A DNA stretch of 5,823 nt from Clostridiales bacterium (lineage in GTDB: Bacteria > Bacillota > Clostridia > Oscillospirales > Acutalibacteraceae), in assembly GCA_019418545.1 (NCBI GenBank), contig DYBQ01000125.1, positions 1-5,823 of the forward strand, given 5' to 3'. Position 1 is the first letter of the stretch, and every line of letters begins with the position of its first letter. The notes under the pieces are model-generated. The model was given only the letters and a program-made list of their open reading frames with translations, made no database searches and was not told the origin of the DNA. Position numbers and translations under genes: made by a program. Positions 5,460-5,823 of the stretch are shown here, in pieces.

Positions 5460-5488
5460 TTTACACATAATTGGTGCGGGCATATACT
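5460..5488 (+). promoter_or_regulatory. Promoter of the RelB-tail gene
   Basis: TTTACA (5460-5465) and TATACT (5483-5488) are separated by 17 bases and each matches consensus at 5 of 6 positions. Transcription would start around 5494-5496, just before the GAGGTG ribosome binding site, giving a very short leader. The predicted start site lies downstream of the ATG at 5491, which supports the later ATG at 5509 as the true start. Confidence 0.6.
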
Positions 5489-5508
5489 TTATGCAAGAGG
5501 TGCTGTAT

Positions 5509-5676
5509 ATGTCACAAAAGCTTAATGAAAATTTTGATTCTAAAATTGCTGTAGACCCGTTTTATTCTGCAAGCAATATGGCTCACCTGCGCCGTGGTAT
5601 TGATGCGCTTGACGCAGGTAATGGCGTTGAGCATGAAATTATTGAAGATGAAAGCAAAGCAGAAAATGATGATTGA
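5509..5676 (+). CDS. Orphan RelB/DinJ-like antitoxin tail
   Basis: This 55-residue acidic protein contains DPFYSASNMAHLRRGIDALDAGNGVEHEIIE, which resembles the C-terminal, toxin-binding end of RelB/DinJ antitoxins. The N-terminal ribbon-helix-helix DNA-binding half of those roughly 90-residue proteins is missing; only about a dozen unrelated residues precede the similarity. GAGGTG sits 6 bases before the ATG; an in-frame ATG at 5491 has no ribosome binding site of its own. A close-to-consensus promoter precedes it and a strong terminator follows 4 bases after the stop, so it is a complete transcription unit rather than obvious debris. No toxin gene lies beside it in the window. It may be a decayed antitoxin, or a minimal neutraliser of a toxin made elsewhere; the second is speculation. 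Confidence 0.7.
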   Translation: MSQKLNENFDSKIAVDPFYSASNMAHLRRGIDALDAGNGVEHEIIEDESKAENDD

Positions 5677-5680
5677 TTGG

Positions 5681-5710
5681 GAGGACGGGCAACCGTCCTC
5701 TTTTTCTTTT
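5681..5710 (+). terminator. Intrinsic terminator
   Basis: GAGGACGG (5681-5688) and CCGTCCTC (5693-5700) form a perfect 8-bp GC-rich stem with a GCAA tetraloop, followed directly by TTTTTCTTTT. It begins 4 bases after the stop codon of the 55-residue gene and ends the plus-strand block. Confidence 0.93.
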
Positions 5711-5749
5711 GTCACAGTTCATTCTTTCCATCAATCAAAAAATAGCAGC

Positions 5750-5778
5750 AAAAAGCGGGTGACATACACCCGCTTTTT
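5750..5778. terminator. Bidirectional terminator
   Basis: AAAAAGCGGGTG (5750-5761) and CACCCGCTTTTT (5767-5778) form a perfect 12-bp stem with a 5-base loop, ACATA. The A/T ends give a T-run on both strands, so it can stop transcription from either side. It follows another terminator by only 40 bases, which suggests a convergent gene ending from the right. Confidence 0.85.
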
Positions 5779-5787
5779 CGTTATAAT
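5759..5787 (+). promoter_or_regulatory. Near-consensus rightward promoter over terminator
   Basis: GTGACA (5759-5764) and TATAAT (5782-5787) are spaced by 17 bases and match 11 of 12 consensus positions. The -35 and spacer overlap the terminator stem. It would drive a gene to the right, outside the window; an ATG at 5798 has no ribosome binding site. Overlap with a terminator makes a chance match possible. Confidence 0.4.
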
Positions 5788-5822
5788 AGATAAAAATATG
5801 TATCTTTGGCTGCAAGTCCGAT
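5781..5822 (-). CDS. Possible 3' end of a minus-strand gene
   Basis: From the right edge, one minus-strand frame reads IGLAAKDTYFYLL and stops at TAA (5783-5781), 2 bases before the bidirectional terminator. A stop codon directly next to a terminator is what the end of a gene looks like. Only 13 residues are visible, too few to name a family, and the other two frames run through the terminator. It competes with the rightward promoter reading of the same bases. Confidence 0.3.
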   Translation of the reverse strand: MGLAAKDTYFYLL

Positions 5823-5823
5823 T

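Noticed and set aside
1..5823. CRISPR array, tRNA or rRNA
   Set aside because: No regularly spaced repeat of the right length and no cloverleaf or rRNA-like segment was found by eye.
1..5823. Insertion sequence or terminal inverted repeats of the element
   Set aside because: The two ends of the window share no visible repeat and no transposase is present; the element ends probably lie outside.

Overview
The window looks like part of a mobilizable or integrative accessory element from a low-to-mid GC Gram-positive lineage, probably an anaerobic gut Firmicute (Clostridia or Negativicutes). The case rests on strong AGGAGG-type ribosome binding sites, consensus -35/-10 promoters, a MobV (Mob_Pre) relaxase next to a VirD4-type coupling protein, and a serine recombinase of the type common in Firmicute elements. 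No housekeeping gene, rRNA, tRNA or CRISPR array is visible, and genus cannot be read from the sequence.

Left half, minus strand: a small serine recombinase (256-969) with a near-consensus promoter and a direct repeat in front of it; an unlisted 39-residue cysteine-rich reading frame (1123-1242) with a clear Shine-Dalgarno site; and a SprT-like zinc metallopeptidase with a C-terminal zinc ribbon (1321-1974). Bases 1-255 hold no convincing gene, only a possible leftward promoter and a 10-bp-stem hairpin after the recombinase.

Centre: the 494-base divergent region 1975-2468 contains an 18-bp palindrome next to the SprT start, a roughly 200-base nested imperfect palindrome (2015-2217) and a cluster of operator-like inverted repeats (2355-2435). 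A 202-residue protein of unknown function follows on the plus strand (2469-3077). Bases 3078-3436 contain no gene but fold into about nine consecutive hairpins just upstream of the relaxase, the most unusual part of the window and a candidate oriT or structured RNA.

Right half, plus strand: a compact MobV relaxase (3437-4105) and a VirD4/TraG coupling ATPase (4118-5452) form a tight operon. They are followed by a 55-residue protein resembling only the C-terminal, toxin-binding end of RelB/DinJ antitoxins (5509-5676), with its own promoter and terminator. A second, bidirectional terminator closes the block at 5750-5778, and a minus-strand gene may end just past it at the right edge.

Together the genes suggest a relaxase that nicks DNA, a coupling ATPase that delivers it to a mating channel encoded elsewhere (no VirB4 or channel genes are seen here), and a recombinase that resolves or rearranges the element. 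An 11-base sequence (CACTTTTAATA) recurs at several gene boundaries and may tie the two halves together by regulation or recombination.
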